Assembly: GCA_025529335.1 (NCBI GenBank)
Contig: JAMYHX010000001.1
Span: 186,001-250,000, forward strand
Direction of reading: 5' to 3'
Source of the DNA: Rhizopus sp. PT2906
Taxonomy: Eukaryota; Mucoromycota; Mucoromycetes; Mucorales; Rhizopodaceae
DNA: 64,000 bases
Numbering within the stretch: the first letter of the stretch is position 1; each line of letters starts with the position of its first letter. Made by a program: the position numbers and the translations under genes. The notes under the pieces were generated by a model. The model was not told the DNA's origin. It searched no databases and saw only the letters and a program-made list of their open reading frames with translations. This document shows positions 54,286 to 64,000 of this stretch, in pieces.

Positions 54286-56085
54286 TTAAAAATTGAATCC
54301 ACCCGCATTAGTTTCATTGTGGAACATAAACTGACCATTTTGAGTATCAGGCGCCATCATTGCATCAGCTCCTTCTTCGTCACCATCAGTAAAGTATTTC
54401 TCAATTAATTGATATGATTTCTTATAGATTTCTACGTTGTCATGGTTTTGTAATGCATGAATATATTCAAGTCCACCGCATTCTTCAATCAACAATGCAT
54501 ATGGATTAAACCCATCTGGCGTATTTGACTTTTCCATTTCACCCACTCGTAAGATATTGTCTAAACCATCCAATGCTACCAAAATGATCTTATTGTCCAT
54601 GGACGTCAAGATATCACACAGGGGTTTAATACATCCTGCATTCACCAAGTATTTGATTTGCTCAGGTTTACTTAATCCTCCTGATGTGGCATTGCAAATA
54701 GCCCAACAAGCTTCCTTTTTCGTCTTGGGATCTCCATTGGCCAAGATATAGACCAAAGGTTCGATCAGACCATTGTCAATGATTGCTTGAATCTGAGCTG
54801 TATTACCAGCAGTGATATTACTGATCGTCCAGCAAGCTTCCTTACGAATCGCATCTTTAGGACTAGCCAACAATTGAAGTAAAGCACCCAGAGCACCACA
54901 GTTGACGACAAGTTGAGTCTGAGTGTCATCACCTGTGACGATGTTACCAACAGAACGAAGAGCGGGTGTTTGAACAGAGGTAGAGGGATGGCCCAAGAGT
55001 TCGACCAATCGGTTAGTTACACCTGAATCAATTACGGCCTGAATACGTTCATTTGATCCATCTGACAGATAAGAGATGGCCCAACAAGTATCGATCAGTA
55101 TTTCTTCATCTGTTGAGTTGAGTAATCGAGCCAAGACAGGCAAAGCGGGCGCAATCTAAAGACAAAATGAGCAAAGTATATAAAATGAATTTGTGGCTTA
55201 CCAGTGTCCAATCTGGTTGTGGGTTCTTGCCTCGACAAAAGTTAGAAAGAGTCCAAGTGGAGTTACGGATCATGGATAACTTGGAACTTTCTTCAAAAAT
55301 GGCCAATAAAGGTGGTAGTGCCCCATTTTGCAATACAAAATCACGACAACGTGGACTATCACCTGCAATATTACCAAGTGCCCATACAGCCTATAGTAAG
55401 AACATCATCAGCTATTTTTCTCTCTTTTTTTTTTAAAAAAAAAATTACCTGTTCCTTCACATCAGTGACTGGACTACTCAACAATTCAATAAATAAAGGC
55501 ACAGCGCCTGATTTCACTACAACTTCGGTTTGTTCAGCTGACCCAGAAGCGATATTAGTCAAGGCCCAAGCGGCTTCAAACTATAAAAAGTTAGACATGT
55601 ATATAAACGCGTCAAAAGAAAAGCAAGACTTACTTGAAGTTGACTGTCAGGAGAACGAAGGAACTCGACAAAACGAGGAACAACACCAGCAGCAATAACT
55701 TCTTTGATAGGAGGATTTTTTTCTTTTGACAAGAGTTTTCTAAACTGTGTTGTTGCTTGAAGCTGTAATCCACCGTCTTCTGTATAAATGCTTTGAGCCA
55801 TGAAAGGGATTTGAGCAATAGCCTTTTAAAAAAAATAAAGATAAATAATGAAAAAGATTATACAAGATCCCTTACTTGAGCATCATGAACGCTCGAGTCT
55901 AATTCGTCGTCAGAATCAGCACTCAATTCTTGCATGTTGAAATTTCTTCTTTTGGCTAAATTTTCTTCCTTCTTTTGCTTTCTAATCTCTACCTGAGCAT
56001 TTTCACGTCTACGTCTCACTTCTTCAGGCTTAAAACGACTACGTTCTTTATATGCTCCACGACGAAGATCACTTGTTGAATCCAT
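54286..56085 (-). CDS. Importin alpha (karyopherin alpha)
   Basis: Importin alpha binds classical nuclear localisation signals and links cargo to importin beta. I model five exons on the minus strand: 56085-55876, 55822-55634, 55580-55449, 55390-55202, 55155-54286, giving 529 aa. The N-terminal importin-beta-binding domain is basic (RRGAYKERSRFKPEEVRRRR, then RKQKKEENLAKRRNF). About ten armadillo repeats follow with the conserved NLS-binding Trp and Asn, seen as AAWALTNIASGSAEQT, TVWALGNIAGDSPRCRD-like, STWTLSNFCRGKNPQPD and CWAISYLSDGSNE. The C-terminus ends MFHNETNAGGFNF, as in fungal Srp1. The start is chosen at MDSTSDLRRG because upstream codons are low complexity. Confidence 0.95.
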
Positions 56086-56643
56086 TATTATTATTATTAA
56101 AAAAAGAAAGAAGAATAAATAGCAAAAAGAACAAGCAAAAAAATACGAGTTTGAATTCAATGACCGAATAGTTTCTTTTTTTCTTTATTATTGCTGCGAA
56201 GAAAACCACCATATATGTCATCATCCTCCTCTTTCTCTCCTTATTATCATTCTTTTGCCTTTCAGATTATGCTATAAATCATGTTATATATACACAAATA
56301 TACATATATATATATATATATACATATATACAATAGATTTTTATATAGGCAAAAAAAGAACGATATGAGAGCCATCATTTCCAGTGATGTATTTTCCTTA
56401 ACTTGACCATCTTTATACAACAATAATAATAATAATAATAATAAAAAGACAATGAGATATATAAATGTATATATTTATAATTACATTGATACATATTCTT
56501 CCTTAGGGATAATCTTATGTAACACATTTAAACCTCCTTTTTCACCATTGATAGTAATAATAGTAATAATAATAATAATAATAATTAGAAAGAGAAAGAG
56601 AGAGAGAGAGAGAAAACAATAGAAAAAAAAAATAAGCTTGAAT

Positions 56644-56674
<31 letters not shown>

Positions 56675-56719
56675 AATTTTTATGTAAAAAGAGAGAAAGA
56701 AAGAAACAGAGAGAGACTG
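56086..56719. promoter_or_regulatory. Divergent promoter region with simple repeats
   Basis: About 630 bases between importin alpha and the unknown + strand gene. It carries TA repeats at 56303-56336, an AAT repeat at 56421-56443, another AAT/AGT repeat at 56554-56585, and a poly-T run at 56657-56673. A GA stretch lies just before the ATG. No gene is seen. Confidence 0.5.
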
Positions 56720-58461
56720 ATGCCAAATAACAACAATAATACAGATATACCTTTATTATCCACTACTTCCTTTTTACATTATATACCCACTTCTTCTTCC
56801 GATTCAACCAATGAATTAGACTTTCATTTACCATCTCGCACTTCACTTCATGGATTAACTGTTGCCGAATGGGCAGGTTCAAAATCAAAACATTCATGTA
56901 AGCAAAATGTGTATATATTGACAACAACAAACACAATATCAATCATTCATACTAGTAGCCACAACACCCGTAAATTATTATCATAAACCATGTGTATTAA
57001 AAGATACAGACGACAACTGGAAGGATGTTTATCGTAATATCAAATGTATGGATCAACTTTATGACGCATCCTTCTATTCTTGGCTCAAGTCAGAAGAGAA
57101 TGTTCTCGTTACAGCAATGTATCTGCATCGTATTGCCAATGAGTATCCCCTCGTTCGCATTATCAATGCATTAAAATGGCTTATTAGCGATTGGAGATTA
57201 GAAAGTATCAGTACTCTCGTCAGATATGTCACAGTGGATTGGTGCGATGAAGTAGGTAATGTATATCTATAATTTATACTTGTAAACATTTTTATTTACT
57301 ATTATTATTTTTATTTTTATTATTATTATTTTATACATCTTTTTAGGTGACCTACGGCGAGCTCATCTTTTACGTCACTTGACAAATAGTTGGGCTACTC
57401 AGTATACGACAACACTTATCACCATGGTTTTATCATCTGCACCTTATGCATCAGCCACTCATCTTCAACGAGAACGCTTCCTAAGAGCATTCACCAAGGA
57501 TTGGGATTTTTCTAAACTATCTGAATTCTTCATGTACTTGCAAAGCCCGGCCAATATTGACTATAAAGTAAAATGTGTCATGCTTCAAGAGGCAGCTCGA
57601 AGAGAAAGAGAAACATTAGGAGCCAAACTTTATCATAGAAAGAAACAGACTGAAGAAGAAGAAGAAAAGCCAGGCGAAGGAGAAACAGAGATAGATGATG
57701 GAAACAGAAGACATCATAGGCGAACATCGAGCAATGATGTGAACGATATCAAACGACTCAGATTATCAACTCCTGACCTGGATCACGTGGAAGGGTTACA
57801 AGAAGCAAACGTTGGTAGTAGTAGCACCAATAATCCTCATCTTCATTTACGATCCGTCACCTCTTCCCCTCCTCCTTCCATTACTTCATCCAATAGCACA
57901 AACACAAACAATACTAATGTTGGCAATAATAACAGCAGCAGCAGTAGTGGTGGTAGTAGCAGCAGCAACAGTAATAGTAGTCATAGCAATGGTAGCTCAG
58001 GCATAACTAGTGGCAACAACAATAACAATAATAGCACTAGTAGTAGTACTAGTGCTACTATTACTACTACTACTACTACTACTACTACGACTACGCCTAC
58101 TAGTATTAGTACCAGTAACAACAATGGCAATCATTCTACTACTAGTAATAGTAACAACAACAACAATAGTAATATGGCCAGCAGTAGCTCTAGTAGCAGT
58201 GGTAATGTAGCAAGACTGATTTCATTCTTTACTTATGACTGTTATATAGCACATGACTTTATCTACCCTTCTTCACTTCCTGGACTATCTCATTTAAGGA
58301 GAAGATCAAGTTCGATTGGATCTACAGATTCATGTGATATGATAGAAGATGCTGTGGATGCGACAACAACAGCAACAACAGCAACAACAGAGACCGCATT
58401 AAAAAAGAAAAATGTGCCATCTTCTTCAAATAATCATGTTTCTTCATTTTTTACTGAATAA
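56720..58461 (+). CDS. Unknown protein with a helical core and poly-N/S/T tail, 530 aa
   Basis: I model three exons: 56720-56897, 56956-57255 and 57347-58461. I do not recognise the family. The N-terminus is Ser/Asn-rich. The conserved-looking core (about residues 60-260) is helical. It includes DNWKDVYRNIKCMDQLYD, WLKSEENVLVTAMYLHRIAN, YPLVRIINALKWLISDWRLE, RRAHLLRHLTNSWATQYTT and RFLRAFTKDWDFSKLSEFFM. An acidic stretch, a possible nuclear signal (RRHHRR, KRLRL) and a long Asn/Ser/Thr tract (about residues 350-450) follow. The coding frame is constrained by phase at both introns. The second exon's acceptor is an ambiguous TAGTAG. Function: unknown, probably nuclear. Confidence 0.72.
58052..58088 (+). 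repeat. ACT codon repeat in coding sequence
   Basis: Twelve or so consecutive ACT/ACG codons encode a poly-Thr run inside the Asn/Ser/Thr tract of the unknown gene at 56720. It may vary in length. Confidence 0.85.
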
Positions 58462-58488
58462 AGAAAACTTATTCACTTTAAAGAAGAA

Positions 58489-59492
58489 CTAGTCATCTTT
58501 TATTTTTGTAAATCGATTTACTGCCATGATGACATACACAATTGATTTCCACTTGCTTACTTGTGTCAAAAGAGGACGTTGGACGTCAAGATAATCCAGT
58601 AATCTTGACTCACTACAAAACTTCAATATGAGCATAATATATTTTTTATATTTTACCTTTCTTTTAATTGTTTATTTTCCATCATCAAATAATTCTTTTG
58701 GAATACTACAAGAATATGTCAACTTTTAATCCTGTTTTAGTATTATTATTATTATTACTTAGATCCAATTCTCGATCACTAATCTATTCAATGTTTTAAA
58801 AAAAGATGCATATTACACTTTTCTTTTTTTTTTTTACCTCCTTGGATTTCTTTTTTTACACGCGTAGTGTTGATTTAGTAACATTTCCCCAATCTTTTCT
58901 TCAGCTTACCTCGAGCTGATTAATCCTTTCGATCAAATGCCTTTGGGTTGTATCATGCATCTCTTTTTGTTCCTTCATCATTTTTATCAAATCATCCTTT
59001 TCGCGTTTAAATTTGATAATATCCTCCATAGCCTCATGAAGTGAATGTATCAAACTCGTATTTTCGTGTTGAAGTTGATCTACCATCCTCTGCCAGTCTC
59101 GTTCTATCTGCACTCAAACGTTATTATACAATCTTTTTCCAATTAATCTATATTACATTCTCTTCAGCTGACTAGAGTCAATCCATAAGCTTTTTTATGT
59201 TACAGTCTCTATATTTCTCTCTCTCTACTGACCTTGATAGTAACAAATGCATCATGTTCCTGTTCACCTATTTCATCATATAAAGTTCTTGGTGGATCAA
59301 CAAATTTATCCATACAGAGACTTCTTTCACTCTCGATAATAGGTGAAGACTGAGGTAAATTCTTTATATCAGATAATTCCTCCAAAATTGTGTGTAATTC
59401 AAAAGAAAAAAAAAAAAAAGATAAATGTCCAAAAGAAAAAGGAGGGGAAATCCTTTTTTGGCATTTACGCGTACAATAGTGTATGACATCAT
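58489..59492 (-). CDS. Coiled-coil protein of unknown function, about 176 aa
   Basis: I model five exons on the minus strand: 59492-59469, 59379-59233, 59107-58910, 58694-58657, 58612-58489. The last three and their phases are well supported. The first is chosen because nothing closer supplies a start, and is uncertain. The protein reads MMSYTIVR, then EELSDIKNLPQSSP, an acidic stretch, and a heptad-rich helix (RDWQRMVDQLQHENTSLIHS, LHEAMEDIIKFKREKDDLIK, MHDTTQRHLIERINQLE). It ends LLTQVSKWKSIVYVIMAVNR plus FTKIKDD. The third intron is about 215 nt, long for this window. Convergent with the unknown gene on the left, 27 bases between stops. Confidence 0.6.
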
Positions 59493-59782
59493 ACTATCCC
59501 CTTATTTTTACTGCTCTTTTTTTCATTAAAAGAATACCTCTTTATGATCTTTCTTTCTTTATTCTTGTTTAAATAAAGACCATCGTTTATTCATCCTTTT
59601 TTTTTTTTTTTTTTTTTTTTTGCAACAAGTTCAATGGGAGAACGAAAAAAAATCTAGCCCGGATTCTCCCGAAGTAATGAACGGTCACTCGCACCTCTAA
59701 TTTTCCCTTAGTCAACAACAAGACTAAGTAAAAAATTTTAATAAAAATCTTTTTTCTCCTCCTGAAGCTTTTGCTCATCAAG

Positions 59783-61097
59783 ATGTTCTCTTCTACTGCT
59801 ACCAAATTCTTACGTTCAACTGCTCAAGGTAATCGTTCGTCATTGACTGGTTTTTGTTTAAAACTCATATTTTTATATAGTTGCTCGTCGTACCTATACC
59901 AACAACGGTGGTTACGAGTCTACCTACAAGAACTTGATGATCAATGCTGAAACAAAGGTTATCTGTCAAGGTTTCACTGGTAAACAGGTAAGATTGAAAG
60001 CGTGCGAAAAAAAATATATATATATAAAAGGCGCACACACACGCGCGCGGGATGATAAAAAGAAGGAAAGGTATTGACAACACTATAGGGTACTTTCCAC
60101 TCTCAACAAGCTATTGAATATGGTACCAACATGGTCGGTGGTGTTTCTCCCAAAAAGGCAGGTCAAACTCATCTGGGTCTCCCTGTCTTTGGTACTGTTC
60201 GTGAAGTAAGTTTTAATTTCTCTCTTTGCATATATTGTGCTTCACGTCTGACTTATATATAAATTAGGCTGCTGAAGCTACCAAGGCCGATGCCAGTGTT
60301 ATCTATGTTCCTCCTCCTGGAGCTGCTCAAGCCATCTTGGAAGCTGTTGAAGCTGAAATTCCTCTTGTTGTTGCCATTACCGAAGGTATTCCTCAACACG
60401 ACATGGTTCGTGTCAAGCAAGCCTTGATGACTCAAAGCAAGACTCGTTTGGTCGGCCCCAACTGTCCAGGTATGATCTCTGCTGAACAATGTAAGATTGG
60501 TATCATGCCCGGCAGTATCTTAAAGCGTGGCAAGATCGGTATTGTGTCTCGTTCAGGTACTTTGACTTATGAAGCTGTCCAACAGACCACTGATGTTGGT
60601 CTCGGTCAAACCTTGTGTGTTGGTATCGGTGGTGATCCTTTAAACGGAACCAACTTCATTGACTGTCTTAAGGTGTTCTTGGAAGATAAGGAAACTGAAG
60701 GTAAACTACTAGACAGTATGAAAGTGAAGTGTGGTACTCATATATGTGTATAGGTATCATCATGATTGGTGAAATTGGTGGTACTGCTGAAGAAGAAGCT
60801 GCCGATTTCTTGAAACAATACAACCTCTCCAGAGATGTTCCTAAGCCTGTTGTTTCCTTCATTGCTGGTTTGACCGCTCCTCCTGGTCGTCGTATGGGTA
60901 TGTATTTTTTCATATATTTATATTTTTTTTACTAATATAATGAAATAGGTCACGCTGGTGCCATTATCTCTGGTGGTAAGGGTGGTGCTCAAGACAAGAT
61001 CAAGGCTTTAGAAAATGCTGGTGTTCATGTTACTCCCTCTCCTGCCAAGTTGGGTACTACTTTGCTCAAGGCCATGCAAGATGCTGGTTTGGCTTAG
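59783..61097 (+). CDS. LSC1: Succinyl-CoA ligase alpha subunit, mitochondrial
   Basis: The alpha subunit forms succinate from succinyl-CoA in the TCA cycle, with a beta subunit encoded elsewhere. I model six exons: 59783-59828, 59881-59987, 60089-60205, 60268-60700, 60754-60897, 60949-61097, giving 331 aa. The N-terminus MFSSTATKFLRSTAQVARR is a likely mitochondrial targeting peptide. The CoA-binding domain has VICQGFTGKQGTFHSQQAIE and YGTNMVGGVSPKKAG. VGPNCPGMISAEQCKIGIMP and GRSGTL-type IVSRSGTLTYEAVQQT mark the active half, and GHAGAIISGGKGGAQDK carries the phosphohistidine. All family parts are present and codon bias is strong. Confidence 0.95.
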
Positions 61098-61390
61098 ATC
61101 ACTTTTTTGAGATAGTATAAAAATATTTATTTATTCTTTTTTTGTTTTGAAAGAAAAAAAAAATTCTGTTCTTTTAATGCGTGTAGTAAAGCTTACATTA
61201 GATTAAATTATCAATTTAAATTAAATGTCACATAAAAAGGGGATGAGCTGTGTGTGAAAGGGAGAAACAGAAGAAGCTTGGGCCAAGCCACCGACTTATT
61301 GCCCACAAAAAATTTTTTGCAGCAAAGTTATACTGGGAACAGAAGTAACTTTTTTTTTTTTTTTCTTCCTCTTTCAACGAATATTTCTTT

Positions 61391-61438
61391 GTAAGTGCAT
61401 GTTGAAATCAATAAAAACATGTTGTTCATTATTTATAG
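61391..61438 (+). other. Likely 5' UTR intron of the eL28 gene
   Basis: GTAAGTG at 61391 and an AG at 61438 bracket 48 bases that end three bases before the eL28 ATG. Ribosomal protein genes often have such a leader intron. The donor follows a TTCTTT tract. This is inferred from splice signals only. Confidence 0.55.
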
Positions 61439-61441
61439 AAA

Positions 61442-61969
61442 ATGAGTGCCGAATTGGTTTGGGCTATCGTCAAGAACAACAACTCTTTCCTCGTCAAGCG
61501 TGACAACGCTCAATTCTCTTCTGAACCCGGTAACTTGACTAACCTCAACTCCTTCAAGTACTCTGGTATTGCCAACTACAAGGTATACCTATATTGTAAT
61601 ACATAAACATATTTTTAAACTTTAAACAGAACGTCGCCATCCAACCTGCTGCTCGTGGTGTCCGCGTCACTTTGCACAAGGCCAAGAAGGAACAATTACC
61701 AGCCAAGTCTACCAACACCGTTGTCATTGCCAAGACTCGTCGCCAAACCGCCAAGTCTGTTGCCAACTTGATTGCTCGTGCTAACAAGTACAGACCTGAC
61801 CTTCGTGCTGTAAGTTTTTATTTGGAAAGGGAATGAAAATGGGGAGTTTGTCTAACATCGTTCATAGGCTGCCCTTGCTCGTGCTTCTGCCATCATCTCT
61901 TCTCAACAACCCAAGAAGACCCCCAAGGCTCGTGAAGCTAAGGGTGTTCGTGCTCAAAAGAAGAACTAA
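61442..61969 (+). CDS. RPL28: 60S ribosomal protein eL28
   Basis: Structural protein of the large ribosomal sub-unit, the eukaryotic L28e family (absent from baker's yeast). I model three exons: 61442-61582, 61630-61809 and 61868-61969, giving 140 aa. The sequence SAELVWAIVKNNNSFLVKRD, then NLTNLNSFKYSGIANYK and KTRRQTAKSVANLIARANKY, with a basic tail ending AREAKGVRAQKKN, matches the family in order and length. Both introns lie between codons. Codon use is strongly biased to C-ending codons. The gene lies 344 bases downstream of LSC1. Confidence 0.94.
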
Positions 61970-62146
61970 ATAAATTGAAAAGCTATCTTGACTTTTCATT
62001 TTTTTGCATCCTACATTGATCCAATTACCAAATATATACATTTTACGCCATGGATAGTAGTAGTTTGAGATCATTAGGGAAAAAAAAGAGTTTAATTAAT
62101 ATAAATACGTATAAATGATGGATGTGAATTAAAGTGTACAAAATAT

Positions 62147-64000
62147 CTATGATTGTTTCTTGCTTCGGACATGATTCATCAAGTAATGATAGACTAATCG
62201 ACCATGATGTGAGTCTCTAAAATGAATAATCAAGAACCATGCGATGAGATGGTTTGCTAAAAAGTAAATCCAATGGGTATACTTGATACCAAATAAAAAG
62301 GCATATATCACAATATAATACATGAATAAATATGTAATAACACTCGAGAATCTACGAAATGGTTTAGCTTTTATAAATATACATATTTATATATTTACCT
62401 ATTGTTTTGACGAGGCAACATCTTTCGATGGCTTGTAAGAAGTTCAGTGTAGATCATGATGGGTGCAATGGCCAAAATACTATGATCTGATGAGAATGGC
62501 ACAAACCAATGAACAGAGATATTACGGATCCAGACGAGAAGAATAGGTAGATTAAAGGGCAATAGAGTAAACAAGAGGAGCAACAGAGAGAACATAAAAT
62601 GATATCGATTTGCTTTTCTTATATCTCCCATGTGCATCTAAATGACGGCATAATTAATACATGCAAAGATTTTCTACCATTTTTTTTTTACCTTGCACTG
62701 TATCAAGGATCGAACACATCCAACAATATGAACAAGAAAAGCAACCACAAAAACAAATTGATAGGGTATACACGTCGCTACCAACATAAACAGAACCACC
62801 GTCGTCGCCACCCTTCGTTGAATTTGTTGGTATCTAGTCTCTTGAGAGCGAGGATATGGCCATAGGTTATGGATAGAGCAGCAAATAGACAAGCTGGCCG
62901 CAAGCTTGAGTAAATTTTCAACCATGAGCCAGAGTAAATTGACAACGCCGACACTAACAACCAGACCAATGAACGGTATCCACCAAAAGAAAGGATCTGT
63001 ATTACCCGTGAGTATGTCCTGCCAGGATATCCGATCAAGAGGCCACATCGTGTCCAAACGAGATGGTAATAAGGCAGTTGAGCTACACTGAGCTATACTA
63101 CAGATCGTCACACCCAACATGACCATGGGTAGTGACCGTTGAAGACAAAAGGAAAGCCCCTGTCCAAAGCTTGGATAGATACCGGTGTTATTATAGCATT
63201 GGATCTGTGAAGCAAAGACAAGCATGACGACAATAAATGAGAATGTAGCGAGCATGATACCATTTCGAAAGCCCAGACGACCTGCACTGCCGTACCAGTC
63301 AATGCTCAAGTCAAGCTGTAATGGCTCGGCACAGGTTGGATCCATCCAAATTTGAAATGACAGTCCGTCTTGATCTACGCTTTCGGGCCTGTTCATGATG
63401 GAAGCAAAAGCTGTACGGCCATGAATAGCAACCTCTGCCGCATCTCGGTTATCGTCTGCTAGATTCACATAAAATTTGGATTCGTGCATGGTTGAAATCG
63501 ACTGACGAAGAAAAGGAGCGAAATGAGATAACTGACAGTTGGGCCGTGATACCTTGAGGTGATAGGCTAATATGGGACTTTCAATCGAGGGTATACGGAT
63601 CGACGTCAACAGGCTGCTACCCGTCTTGACGTGAACACCTCCTAATGCGATGGCTATTATCTGGTGTGTTAATGATTTACTATAAAATAGAATTCAACTT
63701 ACAAAGCATTGACTGGTGTATCACTTGACTATTCATTCGTGTATTCAATGGCTCGACAATCAAAAAGTTGCTCTTTATTTCTGTCGTGCCTTTGTCCAAA
63801 ATACCCAAGTGGCTAAAGCTTTTCATGTCGCTAAAATTGATGCTAGCAAATGAGAATGTGCGCCCAGAAAAAGGGTGTACATCTTTTTCGGTCGATGCAG
63901 GTACAGGTATAGCAATAGCATTGATATCGCGACAGATGATGTATCCATCGCTACTTAAAGCTGAGCACAGTAGGATTTCAAATCTTCCTGGTGTGGGGTC
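62147..64000 (-). CDS. BST1: GPI inositol deacylase Bst1/PGAP1, 3' part, cut by the window edge
   Basis: Bst1 removes the inositol acyl chain from GPI anchors in the ER so that GPI proteins can leave. Only the C-terminal 567 residues are in the window: 64000-63703 (partial), 63653-62692, 62637-62399, 62351-62147. The N-terminal lipase domain with the active Ser lies outside. The lumenal part (RFEILLCSALSSDGYIICRD) is followed by several spans (RNGIMLATFSFIVVMLVFA and more). The hallmark PFNLPILLVWIRNISVHWFV is followed by PFSSDHSILAIAPIMIYTEL. The last exon acceptor at 62352 was set by phase. The protein ends NHVRSKKQS, a basic cytosolic tail. Confidence 0.88.

Noticed and set aside
57812..58210. 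Two hydrophobic + strand frames inside the Asn/Ser/Thr tract
   Set aside because: They come from reading the AAC/AGT/ACT repeats in another frame as Val/Ile/Leu; no separate gene.
1..64000. tRNA, rRNA, snRNA, CRISPR or bacterial operon features
   Set aside because: I looked for B-box-like GGTTCGA sequences, rRNA motifs and spaced direct repeats and found none I can defend; a covariance search would be needed to settle tRNAs and snRNAs.
1..64000. A secondary-metabolite or mating-type cluster
   Set aside because: No synthase, oxidoreductase set, HMG or homeodomain gene pair is present; the genes are mixed housekeeping functions.

Overview
The window is eukaryotic nuclear DNA and reads as a filamentous fungus of the Mucoromycota (Mucorales type). 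The evidence is the AT-rich intergenic DNA with poly-A/T and TC tracts, genes 0.1-2 kb apart, short GT-AG introns (37-125 nt, mostly 45-65, a few about 215), and fungal proteins such as Sho1, a septin, a Sur2-type sphingolipid hydroxylase, a GATA iron regulator and Bst1. The species cannot be named from sequence alone. There is no bacterial operon structure, CRISPR array or rRNA, and I recognised no tRNA. Exon models below were built by hand from splice sites and reading phase. Nearly all close in frame, but none has transcript support.

Layout. 0-8 kb: an unknown protein, a 2.9-kb gap holding a decayed coding fragment and a pogo-like miniature transposon, then three membrane-protein genes on the + strand (DHHC palmitoyltransferase, four-span protein, Sho1 osmosensor). 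8-17.5 kb: septin (-), TBC Rab-GAP (+), a small acidic protein (-), a patch of decayed coding fragments (12.8-14.7 kb), and the Pol III factor Brf1 (+). 17.5-33 kb: fructose-bisphosphate aldolase, Lsm6, a hotdog thioesterase, AP-1 gamma-adaptin, Dcn1-like neddylation factor, sphinganine C4-hydroxylase, an F-box protein and a Pumilio protein. 33-45 kb: a low-complexity gap, an AZUL-HECT ubiquitin ligase, V-ATPase c'' subunit, tetraspanin, an Aim19-like protein, Mediator Med18 and HPPD. 45-64 kb: eL33, a protein kinase, a possible Whi5-type protein, NTF2, a PDI, a two-finger GATA iron-type repressor tail to tail with a C2 protein, importin alpha, two unknown proteins, succinyl-CoA ligase alpha, eL28 and the 3' part of the GPI inositol deacylase BST1, which runs off the right edge.

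How the genes relate. They are mainly housekeeping genes placed by ordinary fungal synteny, not a biosynthetic cluster. Loose themes are membrane traffic (AP-1, TBC GAP, DHHC, V-ATPase), ER and GPI processing (PDI, Bst1), nuclear import (NTF2, importin alpha), ubiquitin/NEDD8 control (HECT, Dcn1, F-box) and gene expression (Brf1, Med18, Lsm6, PUF, GATA). I found no clearly novel multi-gene system. The best leads for new biology are single genes: a C2 protein that may be a diverged CEP120-type centriolar protein in a fungus without flagella, a PDI with a tandem N-terminal repeat and no HDEL tail, a Cys-rich micro-exon, a mobile-element relic, and several unusual splice arrangements.
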